64,000 bases of DNA, taken from assembly GCF_900110575.1 (NCBI RefSeq), contig NZ_FOEF01000004.1, forward strand, positions 479,851-543,850, written 5' to 3'. The position numbers and the translations under genes were made by a program. Origin of the DNA: Amycolatopsis saalfeldensis. Lineage in GTDB: Bacteria; Actinomycetota; Actinomycetes; Mycobacteriales; Pseudonocardiaceae. Positions 1 to 7,515 of this stretch are shown piece after piece (positions within the stretch are counted from its first letter, which is position 1; the number at the start of each line of letters is the position of its first letter). The notes under the pieces are model-generated. The model saw only the letters and a list, made by a program, of their open reading frames with translations, did not search any database and had not been told where the DNA came from.

Positions 1-309
1 GCCAAGGCCGAGCCCGTGGTCCAGCCGGCCACCCACACCGTCGTCTACCAGCTCCTCGGCCCGGCCGGGGGCGCCCGGAACCTCACCTACGTCGCCACCG
101 GCGCGGACCTCGAGCAGCTGGCCGCGGTCATCACGCCGTGGTCGTTCACGGCCACCCGCACCGGCCCGGCCGGCCAGGTCCAGTTCTCCAGCCTGGCCGC
201 GCAGAACACCGGGCCGGGCGAGCTGACCTGCCGCATCGTCGTGGACGGGGTGCTCGTCGCCGAGAAGTCCGTTTCGGGGGAGGGCCGCCAGCTCAGCTGC
301 ACCGCCTGA
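1..309 (+). CDS. MmpS-family small membrane/accessory protein, C-terminal part (cut by window edge)
   Basis: The frame is open from base 1 and ends at the TGA at 307-309, so only the last ~102 residues are present. The segment contains TYVATGADLEQLAAVITPWS, SLAAQNTG, LTCRIVVDG and a final LSCTA. This matches the extracellular beta-sandwich end of the MmpS family (Mycobact_memb), with the usual pair of cysteines. MmpS proteins are single-pass partners of MmpL/RND lipid exporters; the membrane anchor and any MmpL partner lie outside the window. The family is inferred from pattern only. A strong hairpin follows directly, and a copy of the gene's last ~44 bases lies just beyond the hairpin. Confidence 0.6.
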   Translation, partial: AKAEPVVQPATHTVVYQLLGPAGGARNLTYVATGADLEQLAAVITPWSFTATRTGPAGQVQFSSLAAQNTGPGELTCRIVVDGVLVAEKSVSGEGRQLSCTA

Positions 310-311
310 GC

Positions 312-355
312 CGGGCTCGCGCCGTGCCGCCGGGGGTGTGAACGGCGCGAGCCCG
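312..355 (+). terminator. Hairpin terminator after the MmpS-like gene
   Basis: A perfect 14-bp stem (CGGGCTCGCGCCGT at 312-325 pairing with 342-355) with a 16-nt loop starts 3 bases after the stop codon. There is no T-run, as is common in actinomycetes. Confidence 0.65.
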
Positions 356-356
356 C

Positions 357-400
357 CCGTTTCGGAAGAGGGCCGCCAGCCCAGCTGCACCGCGCAAGCC
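357..400 (+). repeat. Imperfect duplicate of the 3' end of the MmpS-like gene
   Basis: Bases 357-400 repeat bases 269-312 (the last codons and stop region of the gene) with about 38 of 44 identical positions. The copy lies after the terminator, and its stop codon is changed from TGA to CAA. Confidence 0.6.
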
Positions 401-456
401 CGGACCGGCCAGGGCCTGAACGCCGCGGTCCGCGCGGCTCGGGCAGGATCACCCGG

Positions 457-1236
457 GTGAACGCCGCGATCGGATTCGGGCCAGCGCTGCTGGTGGTGCT
501 GGCCGTGCTCGCACTGGCCGGGGCCGCCGTCGTGCGCTTCGGCGAACTGGGGCAGGGGCGGGCGGTGCTGATCGCCGCGGTCCGGGCCGTCGCGCAGCTC
601 GCGCTCGTCTCGCTGGTGATCACGGTGATCCTGCGCTCGGGCTGGCTCACCGGGCTGTTCATCCTGCTCATGTACTCGATCGCGGTGTACACGTCGGCGT
701 CGCGGATCGGGGTGCCGCGCAAAGCGCTGCCGTGGGTGGCGGCCGCCATCGCGTCCGGGGTGGCCCCGGTGCTCGCGCTGGTGCTGGGCTCCGGCGTCGT
801 CCCGCCGCAGCCGATCGCCGTCGTGCCGGTCGCGGGCATCGTGATCGGCGGGACCATGACCGCCACTTCGCAGGCCGCCCGGCGCGCCCTCGACGAACTC
901 AAGCAGCGGCACGGCGAGTACGAAGCCGCGCTGGCACTGGGTTTCCTGCCCCGGGCGGCCGCGCTGGAGATCTGCCGCCCGTCCGCCGGGCAGGCGCTGA
1001 TCCCCGCGCTGGACCAGACGCGCACCGTCGGCCTGGTCACCCTGCCCGGCGCGTACGTCGGCGTCCTGCTGGGCGGCGCGAGCCCATTGCAGGCCGGCAC
1101 GACGCAGGTGCTGGTGCTGCTCGGCCTGCTCGCCGCCGAGGCGGTGGCGGTGCTGGCGACCGTCCAGCTCGTCGCGGCCGGGTGGATCCTCCGCGACGAG
1201 CGGCCGGCCCGGGCGCGGTGGTTCTCCCGGCGTTAG
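457..1236 (+). CDS. ABC transporter permease, FetB/UPF0014 family
   Basis: The protein is 259 aa, the usual length for the FetB (YbbM, UPF0014) family. E. coli members form an iron exporter with the ATPase FetA. Hydrophobic segments begin at residue ~8 (PALLVVLAVLALAGAAVV), then ~45, ~65, ~90, ~120, ~195 and ~220, giving about seven membrane helices. Family-typical stretches are RAVAQLALVS, GTMTATSQAARRALDEL and LVTLPGAYVGVLLGGASPLQAG. The GTG at 457 is the first start in frame; no strong ribosome site is seen, and a CAGGAT element 8 bases upstream would fit leaderless transcription. No FetA-like ATPase gene is adjacent, so substrate and partner are unknown. The stop overlaps the stop of the convergent phosphatase gene by 4 bases. 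Confidence 0.85.
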   Translation: MNAAIGFGPALLVVLAVLALAGAAVVRFGELGQGRAVLIAAVRAVAQLALVSLVITVILRSGWLTGLFILLMYSIAVYTSASRIGVPRKALPWVAAAIASGVAPVLALVLGSGVVPPQPIAVVPVAGIVIGGTMTATSQAARRALDELKQRHGEYEAALALGFLPRAAALEICRPSAGQALIPALDQTRTVGLVTLPGAYVGVLLGGASPLQAGTTQVLVLLGLLAAEAVAVLATVQLVAAGWILRDERPARARWFSRR

Positions 1237-1919
1237 CCCAGCGGGGCTTCCAGGTGCGAGGTGTCGTTGAAGCGCCGCACGATCCACCGGTCTCCGTCGA
1301 TCACCAGGTGCGAGACCGACCCGTTGTCCGCGTTGAGGAAGGTGAACCGGTCGACGGCTCGGCTCGCCTGCGCGAACACCTCGCCGATCACGCCGCCGTG
1401 GGTGAAGACCGCGACGCGCCGGTCCGGGTTCGCCGCGGCGATCCGCAGCAGCCCGGCGCGCACGCGCGCGCCGAACACCTCGTCGGATTCCGCACCGGGG
1501 ATGACGTCCCAGCGCTGCTCGGCCCACAGCCGGTCGACGATGGGGTGGCCGTCGGTGGTGTGCCGGCGGAAGAGGCCGTTCTCCCAGTCGCCGAGGTGGA
1601 CCTCGCGCAGGTCCGGCTCGACCGACGGCGTCAGGCCGAGCTTCTCCGCCAGCGGCGCCGCCGTCTGGACGGTGCGGCGCAGCGTGGTCACATACAGCGC
1701 GTCGATCCGCTCGCCCGCCAGCCGGGCGCCCACCCGGGTCGCGTGGTCCCGGCCCTCGGGCGCGAGGTCGGGGTCGGCCTGGCCGTCGACGAGGTCGAAC
1801 GGCGCGCCGGCCCGCGCCGGCATGGATTCCCCGTGGCGTACCAGGAAGATCTCGGTGGCTCCGGGCGACGGGCGGAACCGGAACTGGCGGTATTCGACTT
1901 CCTGCTCGGGCGTGCTCAT
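1233..1919 (-). CDS. Histidine phosphatase family protein (phosphoglycerate mutase-like)
   Basis: This 228-aa protein carries the RHG signature (residues 28-30; His29 is the expected phospho-acceptor) in FLVRHGES. It also has the supporting arginine region LRRTVQTAAPLAEKLG, the acid EVHLGDWE, and the second histidine in VFTHGGVIGEV near residue 173. This is the complete catalytic set of the branch-1 histidine phosphatases, cytosolic enzymes that hydrolyse phosphate esters. The substrate cannot be told from sequence. The ATG at 1919 is the only reasonable start. The gene is convergent with the FetB-like gene and lies 15 bases downstream of the antiporter gene on the same strand, so both could be on one transcript. 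Confidence 0.85.
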   Translation of the reverse strand: MSTPEQEVEYRQFRFRPSPGATEIFLVRHGESMPARAGAPFDLVDGQADPDLAPEGRDHATRVGARLAGERIDALYVTTLRRTVQTAAPLAEKLGLTPSVEPDLREVHLGDWENGLFRRHTTDGHPIVDRLWAEQRWDVIPGAESDEVFGARVRAGLLRIAAANPDRRVAVFTHGGVIGEVFAQASRAVDRFTFLNADNGSVSHLVIDGDRWIVRRFNDTSHLEAPLG

Positions 1920-1934
1920 GGCCCCGACCCTAGT

Positions 1935-3812
1935 TCAGCCCAGTTGCAGGTCCACGAAACACCAGCGCCAGGTCTCGCCCGGCTCGTAGCTGCGCATCAC
2001 CGGGTGCCTGCTGTCGTGGAAGTGCTGGGTCGCGTGCTTGCGCGGTGAGGAGTCGCAGCAGGCGACGTTGCCGCATTTCACGCACATCCGCAGGTGCACC
2101 CAGGTCGTGCCCTCCGCGATGCACGCCGCGCAGCTGTCGGCGGAACTCGGCTCGACCGTCTTCCAGTCGTGCGAAAGGTGCTTGCACGAGCCGGCGGTCG
2201 CGGCCGGGGTGCTCAGCTCACGTTCGTCCACCAGCGGTTCCTCCTCATCGCGGTCGAGCATCGATTCCTCGATGTCGAGCCGGGCCAGTACCCGCCGCAA
2301 CACGTCGTCGTCGGCGGTCCCGTTGTCGCGGGCGCTCAGGAACTGCGCACGCTCCACCTCCAGCAGCTGCACGCGCAGCCGGCGGTAGGCGTCGCTGGGC
2401 GTCTCCGCGAGCGTGCTCTGCCGTCCGAGCTGCTCCCAGGCCGAGTCGGCGCGGTACTGCAGGCGGTCCTGGAGCCGCTGGATCACCTCGGGCGGGTCGT
2501 CGGGCGTGCGCAGCTCCTCCAGCCGGGCCAGCGCCACGCGGGTCATGTCGTTGAGCACGGCCGCCTCCTGCAGCGCGTCCTCCGCCGGGTCCGGCCGGGG
2601 CAGCCGCAGCCGCCGGATCAGCAGGGGCAGCGACATGCCCTGCACCAGCAGGGTCCCGGCGACCACCACGAACGCCGCCAGGACGAGGACCGCGCGCTGC
2701 GGGGTGTCGGCGGGCAGCACGAACGCGGCGGCCAGCGTCACCACCCCGCGCATGCCGGCCCACGCGATCACCGCCGAGTAGCGCCACGGCCAGATCTTCG
2801 CCCGCGCGGAGTGCAGCCGGTGGCTCAGCCGCTTGGACAGGCCGATGCCGATCATCCACAGCACCCGCGTCACGATCGTCGCGCCCAGCACCGCCGCGCA
2901 GATGCCCACGAGCTCCGCGAACGACAGCCCGCTCTTCGCCACTTCGGCGAGGATCCGGCGCAGCTGCAGGCCGATCAGCAGGAAGACCATGTTCTCCAGC
3001 AGGAACTGCACCGTCTGCCAGTTGAGCCTGCTCGCCAGCCGCGACGAGCCGGACAGGATCCGCGGCGAACGGTGGCCCAGGATCAGCCCGGCGACGACCA
3101 CCGCCAGCACCCCCGAGCCGTGCGCCGCCTCGGCCGCCAGATAGGCGACGAAGGGCACCGCGAACGAGAGCGCCGTGTCGCTGACCGGGTCGTCCATCCG
3201 CGCCCGCACCCACGACGCCACCACGCCGATCACGCCGCCCACCACGGCGCCGCCGACGGCCGCGAGCAGGAAGTCGAGCCCGACCTGCCACAGCGTGACC
3301 GAGCCGGCGATGGCCGCGATGGCCGTGCGCAGGGCGACCAGCGCGGCCGCGTCGTTGAACAGGCTCTCGCCCTCCAGCAGCCGCACCAGCTTGCGCGGCA
3401 TGCCGACGCGCCGGGCGACGACGCTCGCGGCCACCGCGTCCGGCGGCGCCACCACCGCGCCCAGCGCGATGCCGGCGGCCAGCGGCAGCCCGGGGACCAC
3501 GGCCCCGGCGGCCAGCCCGACGCCGAACGTGGTGAACACGACCAGTCCCACCGACAGCAGCGCGATCGGCCCGCGCAGCTTGCGGAACGCGATCAGCGAG
3601 GTCTGGATGGAGGCCGAGTACAGCAGCGGCGGCAGCAGCCCGAGCAGCACGACTTCGGGGTCGAGCTGGAACTCCGGCACCCCCGGCACGTACGAGGCGG
3701 CGACCCCCACCGCCACCAGGCACAGGGGCGCCGACCAGTCCAGCCGCCGCGCGATCGCCGTGACGAGGAGGACCGTCACGACCAGCCCTACCAACCCTGC
3801 CGCGAACTCCAC
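1935..3812 (-). CDS. CPA1-type Na+/H+ antiporter with C-terminal UBP-type zinc finger
   Basis: The protein is 625 aa. Residues ~1-430 form a cation/proton antiporter with about twelve membrane helices. The characteristic GALVAPPDAVA-like motif reads GAVVAPPDAVAASVV and is followed by LLEGESLFNDAAAL, which carries the conserved acidic and Asn/Asp residues; later come AWAGMRGVVTLAAAFVLP and a final helix. Residues ~430-540 are soluble and helical. The last ~80 residues are a UBP-type zinc finger with paired Cys/His (SCAACIAEG, MCVKCGNVACCDSS, HATQHFHDSRHPVM). The GTG at 3812 was chosen because it directly precedes the first hydrophobic segment; the open frame runs on to 4028, into the divergent esterase gene. 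UBP fingers bind ubiquitin C-termini in eukaryotes, and their role on an actinobacterial antiporter is unknown. Confidence 0.88.
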   Translation of the reverse strand: MEFAAGLVGLVVTVLLVTAIARRLDWSAPLCLVAVGVAASYVPGVPEFQLDPEVVLLGLLPPLLYSASIQTSLIAFRKLRGPIALLSVGLVVFTTFGVGLAAGAVVPGLPLAAGIALGAVVAPPDAVAASVVARRVGMPRKLVRLLEGESLFNDAAALVALRTAIAAIAGSVTLWQVGLDFLLAAVGGAVVGGVIGVVASWVRARMDDPVSDTALSFAVPFVAYLAAEAAHGSGVLAVVVAGLILGHRSPRILSGSSRLASRLNWQTVQFLLENMVFLLIGLQLRRILAEVAKSGLSFAELVGICAAVLGATIVTRVLWMIGIGLSKRLSHRLHSARAKIWPWRYSAVIAWAGMRGVVTLAAAFVLPADTPQRAVLVLAAFVVVAGTLLVQGMSLPLLIRRLRLPRPDPAEDALQEAAVLNDMTRVALARLEELRTPDDPPEVIQRLQDRLQYRADSAWEQLGRQSTLAETPSDAYRRLRVQLLEVERAQFLSARDNGTADDDVLRRVLARLDIEESMLDRDEEEPLVDERELSTPAATAGSCKHLSHDWKTVEPSSADSCAACIAEGTTWVHLRMCVKCGNVACCDSSPRKHATQHFHDSRHPVMRSYEPGETWRWCFVDLQLG

Positions 3813-3863
3813 GGGGTAATCATCACCCGGGACCCCGCGGCCGCGCTCACGGGAGCCCCGGAA

Positions 3864-3886
3864 TTGTCGGTGGTGATCGTTAGGCT
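3864..3886 (+). promoter_or_regulatory. RecA-NDp-type (PafBC) promoter of the carboxylesterase gene
   Basis: TTGTCGGTGG (3864-3873), seven bases, then TAGGCT (3881-3886). This matches the mycobacterial LexA-independent DNA-damage promoter. The GTG start lies 6 bases after the -10 element, so the mRNA is probably leaderless. Confidence 0.6.
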
Positions 3887-3892
3887 GGCCGC

Positions 3893-5308
3893 GTGAAGAC
3901 AGTCGAGGTGCGCGGCGGGGCCGTGCGAGGGGAGACCCCAGAGGGGATCGCGGTGTGGCTCGGTGTGCCGTATGCCGAGCCACCGGTGGGCGGGCTGCGC
4001 TTCCGCGCGCCCCGCCCGGCACCGCCATGGGCGGGCGTCCGCGACGCCACGAGGTTCGCCGCGCGGGCGCCGCAGCCCGAGCTGACCGGGCGCGGCTTCA
4101 CCGGAGACGAAGACTGCTTGTACCTGAACGTGTACGCGCCGGCTGAGCCCGGGCCGCACCCGGTGCTGGTGTGGATCCACGGCGGGGGCGGGGTGATGGG
4201 CGCGCCGCACCAGTTCGACCCGTCGGCGTACGCGCGGCGCGGGGTCGTGGTGGTGACCGTGGCGTATCGGCTGGGCGTGCTCGGCCTGCTGCACCTGCCG
4301 GGGGTGTCCGACGGGAACCTGTCGCTGCGGGACCAGGTGCTGGCGCTGGAGTGGGTGCGGGACAACGTCGCGGCGTTCGGCGGCGATCCGGCGCGGGTCA
4401 CGCTCGCGGGGCAGTCGAACGGCGGCCGGACCGTCGGCACGCTGCTCGCCGTGCCCGCGGCCCGCGGGCTGTTCCGGCAGGCGATCGTGCAGAGCGGCAC
4501 CGGCGTCGGGTCCGTGGTGCACACGCCGGCCGAGGGCGCCGCGGTGGCTTCGGCCGTGCTGGCGGACCTCGACGTGCCGGCCGAAGCGCTCGCGACCTTG
4601 CCGGTGGAGCGGATTCTCGAGGCGCAGCAACGGGTCGCGGCCGCGTCGGGCACATTGGTGACCTATCGCGTGGTGGTCGACGGCTCGCTGGTGCCGGAGC
4701 GGCCGGGGGAGGCGGTCGCCGGGGGAGCGGCGCGGGAGGTCCGGGTGCTGGCCGGCACCACGGCCGACGAGCAGGACCTGTTCTCCTGGCTGCAAAGCGG
4801 TGGCGCGAACCTGCTCGGCGCAGGCTCCACGATGCTCGACGCCGCCGCGATCGAGCGGATGACCGCCGCGTACCGCGCGCTGCTGCCGGACTGGCCCGAG
4901 GACCAGCTCCGCAACCGCGCCCTGACCGCGGGCGACTGGTGGCTGCCCGCGATCCGCCTGGCCGAGACCCAGCACGCGGCGGGCGGCGCGGCCTGGATGT
5001 ACCGGCTGGACTGGCGGATCGCCCCGCGCGGCCACGGCCTCGGCGCCCCGCACGGCCTCGACCTGCTGCTGATGTTCGACGACGTGGCCAACCGGAACTG
5101 GCGTTTCCTGTTCGCCGCGAAGAAGCCGGACCCCGCGCGCCTCCAGGCGGTCGCGGAGGAGATGTTCGAGGCCTGGCACGCCTTCGTCACCACCGGCGAC
5201 CCCGGCTGGCCACCGTACGAGCCGGACCGGCGGATGACCCGGCTGTTCGACGACGTCACCCGGACCGTGCCGGACCCGGATCGCGAACAGCGGCTGTTGT
5301 GGGAGTGA
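3893..5308 (+). CDS. Type-B carboxylesterase (alpha/beta hydrolase)
   Basis: This 471-aa protein has the full type-B carboxylesterase layout. The N-terminal GVPYAEPPVGGLRF precedes the Cys segment DEDCLYLNVY. The oxyanion loop is WIHGGGGVMG. The nucleophile is Ser175 in GQSNGG; the family norm is GESAGG, so Glu to Gln and Ala to Asn are notable changes beside the serine. A downstream acid lies in GTTADEQDLF and the histidine in GLGAPHGLDL. No signal peptide is visible, so a cytosolic enzyme acting on carboxylic esters (lipids, xenobiotics, antibiotic intermediates) is likely. The GTG at 3893 has no ribosome-binding site but sits 6 bases after a -10 element, supporting leaderless expression. 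It diverges from the antiporter gene. Confidence 0.88.
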   Translation: MKTVEVRGGAVRGETPEGIAVWLGVPYAEPPVGGLRFRAPRPAPPWAGVRDATRFAARAPQPELTGRGFTGDEDCLYLNVYAPAEPGPHPVLVWIHGGGGVMGAPHQFDPSAYARRGVVVVTVAYRLGVLGLLHLPGVSDGNLSLRDQVLALEWVRDNVAAFGGDPARVTLAGQSNGGRTVGTLLAVPAARGLFRQAIVQSGTGVGSVVHTPAEGAAVASAVLADLDVPAEALATLPVERILEAQQRVAAASGTLVTYRVVVDGSLVPERPGEAVAGGAAREVRVLAGTTADEQDLFSWLQSGGANLLGAGSTMLDAAAIERMTAAYRALLPDWPEDQLRNRALTAGDWWLPAIRLAETQHAAGGAAWMYRLDWRIAPRGHGLGAPHGLDLLLMFDDVANRNWRFLFAAKKPDPARLQAVAEEMFEAWHAFVTTGDPGWPPYEPDRRMTRLFDDVTRTVPDPDREQRLLWE

Positions 5309-5333
5309 GGTCGATTCGATGAGGAAATGACGG

Positions 5334-6339
5334 TCACCGGCAGCGTCGATCAACGGGCTTTTCGCCTGAGCGCCTGACCTGGGCGAGCGCCGCGGCGCGG
5401 AGACAGAGCAGCAACGGGAGGGATCCGTCGTCGCGCAGCCGCGCGGGCAGCGCAGTCCCGGCTGCGAGCTCACGGCCGATCACGGCGAGGTCGAGCATCG
5501 TCACGCCTGCGCTGTACAGCCGCGCCGCGTGGACGGCGGGCGGCCAGCGTGGCGCTGTCGACCGACAGCGTGGTGACACCGAAGAATTCCGGTTTGGCGC
5601 CGCGCTTTATCCAACGCGCGAAGCCGGTGAGGCGAGGTGATCTCATCGGCGTGGACGCCGGACTCCTCGCGCAGCTCGCGTTCCATGCCCGCGCCGACGG
5701 CGGTGTGCAAGAGCCGTCGCTCGCCGCCATCGGCTGTGCGCAGGTCGCGGGGCTCCAGCGAACCGCTGCCCGACGGCGCGAGCAGCAGCCCGCTGACCGA
5801 GTTTCGCGCCGACTGCCGGACGGCGACGAGTTTGCCGTCGGTGGTGAAGGCGATCGTCGAGACGCCGGCCAGCGTACGCAGCGCGCCGAGCCGAGCCCGC
5901 CAGTTCTTCGCGGCGCAGGTCGTACTCCTCACCGGTGCCGGTCCTGGTGATCCGCAGCGAGGCGAGTTCGTTGGAGCAGACGGCGTCGAAGAATCGGGCG
6001 CAGTGCAACTCGATCGGCGCCGGGCGCGCGCCCGTGACGGGCAATGGTTCGCTGCGCATGCCGACGATCGGGCCGTTGAACAACAGGCGCCCGCGGGCGC
6101 GCAGCGAGAGAACGTGCGGCGCGGTGGCCTTGAGCTTCGGCGGCAGCCGGTAGGGCTCCGTCGGTGACGGTGATGCCGAAGGTCTCCTCGCTCAGCGCCG
6201 TGTCGATGGCGGTGAACTCGTAACCGGCCGGACGTCACGCACGAGCGTCACGATTCCCAGCGCCAGCGCGACGATCGAAAGCACCACGCCGAACGCGCTG
6301 GGACAACGCCGATCGCGGACACGGCGACCGGTCACTCAC
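5334..6339 (-). pseudogene. Frameshifted gene: membrane-anchored Nudix-like protein
   Basis: No single frame covers this stretch, but conserved protein-like segments succeed each other on the minus strand in shifting frames. Near 6290-6240 there is a hydrophobic helix (FGVVLSIVALALGIVTLV). Then come YEFTAIDTALSEETFGITVT, FNGPIVGMRSEPLPVTG, LAGVSTIAFTTDGKLVAVRQ, a Nudix-box-like GMERELREESGV, then RLTGFARWIKRGAKPEFFGV, and finally TMLDLAVIGRELAAG ending at 5334. At least three frame changes (about 6235, 5900, 5660 and 5560) separate them. The likely original start is the GTG at 6339. The glutamates of the Nudix box survive. A dead gene is the simplest reading; clustered sequencing errors are the alternative. 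Confidence 0.6.
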
Positions 6340-6418
6340 CGGAGCCGACGAAGGTCAGGTAGTCCGCCTTGGCCCGGGCGCGGCGGGTCAGTTTCCCCAT
6401 CGCCGCTTTGTTCAGCAC
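6332..6418 (-). CDS. Possible 28-residue coupled ORF before the pseudogene
   Basis: A GTG 4 bases after the YchJ-type stop opens a 28-codon frame rich in Arg/Lys (MGKLTRRARAKADYL within it), and its TGA overlaps the pseudogene start in GTGAGTGA. Gene-to-gene coupling on both sides suggests translation, but there is no homology I recognise and it may be chance. Confidence 0.25.
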   Translation of the reverse strand: MLNKAAMGKLTRRARAKADYLTFVGSGE

Positions 6419-6422
6419 GCTT

Positions 6423-6797
6423 TCAGCGCGCGTCGAGGTAGAACCAGCGACCTGCTTCGCGGACGAAGCGGCTGTTCTCGTGCTGCGCGTCGGACCGGCC
6501 TTGGAGACGGTAGTGTGCGCGGAACTCGACCGTGCCCTCGTTCTGCAGCAGCCCGCCGCCGGTGCGGCCGATGATCTCCAGCCCGGTCCACACCCGATCG
6601 TCGTCCAGCCGCAGCCGCTTCGGCCGGGTCGTCGGGTGCCAGGTTCCGAGCAGGTACGCGGGATCCCCGACGGCGAACGCGCAGTACCGCGAACGCATCA
6701 GCAGCTCGGCGGTGGGGGCGGTCCGGCTTCCGTCGTGGAACCGGCCGCAGCAGAGGTCGTACGGCTCGCCGAGGCCGCAGGGGCAGGAGGTGCTCAC
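6423..6797 (-). CDS. YchJ-type protein (SEC-C motif, UPF0225)
   Basis: This 124-aa protein starts with a SEC-C-like cysteine cluster (STSCPCGLGEPYDLCCGRFH), the zinc-binding motif of the YchJ/UPF0225 family. The family's central domain follows: APTAELLMRSRYCAFAVGD, YLLGTWHPTTRPKRL, then FRAHYR and an aromatic C-terminus RWFYLDAR. Length and order match the family throughout. The GTG at 6797 directly precedes the cysteine cluster; the open frame extends further upstream but without family sequence. No molecular function is established for this family. A CACAAT element about 8 bases upstream may be the -10 region of a leaderless promoter. Confidence 0.82.
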   Translation of the reverse strand: MSTSCPCGLGEPYDLCCGRFHDGSRTAPTAELLMRSRYCAFAVGDPAYLLGTWHPTTRPKRLRLDDDRVWTGLEIIGRTGGGLLQNEGTVEFRAHYRLQGRSDAQHENSRFVREAGRWFYLDAR

Positions 6798-6975
6798 CCG
6801 ACCGATTGTGTCTCCAGCTCCCGCACACGGGCGACCCAGGTGGCGAACCGCGCGGGATCGCTGCCGTCTCGCGCGAGCCGGGTTCGAACGCCGAACAGTT
6901 GCCCGCGCCAGAACGCGAGCGTGACGTGCGTGCCCTACGCCTGGCCGGTCAAACCGCATTCCGGTCCGGCCATGG
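6798..6975 (-). other. Short intergenic stretch with a possible gene remnant
   Basis: On the minus strand, after an in-frame TAG near 6935, codons read THVTLAFWRGQLFGVRTRLA and run to the TGA overlapping the YchJ-type start. The THVTLAFWRG phrase resembles DUF1801-type proteins, but only ~45 residues exist and no start is available. Treated as a possible relic. Confidence 0.25.
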
Positions 6976-7455
6976 TCACGCCCGGGCGCGCCGTACCCCG
7001 GACTCGGCGGCTTCCTTCGCGCCGCGCACGGCGAGCTGGTCCGCCTTCTCGTTCTCCGGCAGGCCCGCGTGCCCCTTGACCCACAGCCACTCGACCTGGT
7101 GCCGCTCGCCCGCGGACTCGAGGCGCTGCCAGAGGTCGGCGTTCTTCACGGGCTGCTTGGCCTGGGTCTGCCAGCCGTTCTTCTTCCAGCGGGCCACCCA
7201 TTGCGTGATGCCGTTGCGCACGTAGGTGCTGTCGGTGTAGATCCGCACCACCGACGGCCGCTTGAGGCTCTCCAGCGCGCGGATCGGCGCCATCAGCTCC
7301 ATGCGGTTGTTGGTGGTCACCGTGGTCTCGCCGCCGTACAGCTCGCGCTCGTGCCGGCCGTACCGCAGGTACGCGCCCCAGCCGCCGGGCCCGGGATTGC
7401 CGCTGCAGGCGCCGTCGGTGTAGATCTCCACTGCCTGTTCGTTGTCCTCCGCCAC
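6976..7455 (-). CDS. rnhA: Ribonuclease HI
   Basis: The protein is 159 aa, close to the bacterial RNase HI norm of ~155. The four catalytic carboxylates are in place: Asp14 in [18 protein letters not shown], Glu53 in [13 protein letters not shown], Asp75 in [12 protein letters not shown], and Asp139 in NEKADQLA. The family phrase [11 protein letters not shown] is present, as is the basic handle [20 protein letters not shown]. The enzyme cuts RNA in RNA-DNA hybrids in the cytosol, removing R-loops and primers. It is a stand-alone RNase HI, without the C-terminal phosphatase domain seen in the mycobacterial CobC fusion. Confidence 0.95.
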   Translation of the reverse strand: MAEDNEQAVEIYTDGACSGNPGPGGWGAYLRYGRHERELYGGETTVTTNNRMELMAPIRALESLKRPSVVRIYTDSTYVRNGITQWVARWKKNGWQTQAKQPVKNADLWQRLESAGERHQVEWLWVKGHAGLPENEKADQLAVRGAKEAAESGVRRARA

Positions 7456-7515
7456 GCGGCGACCCTACCGATCCGGCCCGCGGAGGCCACGGAGGCTCGG
7501 CCGCACGCGGTCAGT

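Noticed and set aside
87..1100. Long minus-strand frame opposite the MmpS-like and FetB-like genes
   Set aside because: Arg/Pro/Ser/Thr-rich composition with no family features; it is the antisense shadow of real genes.
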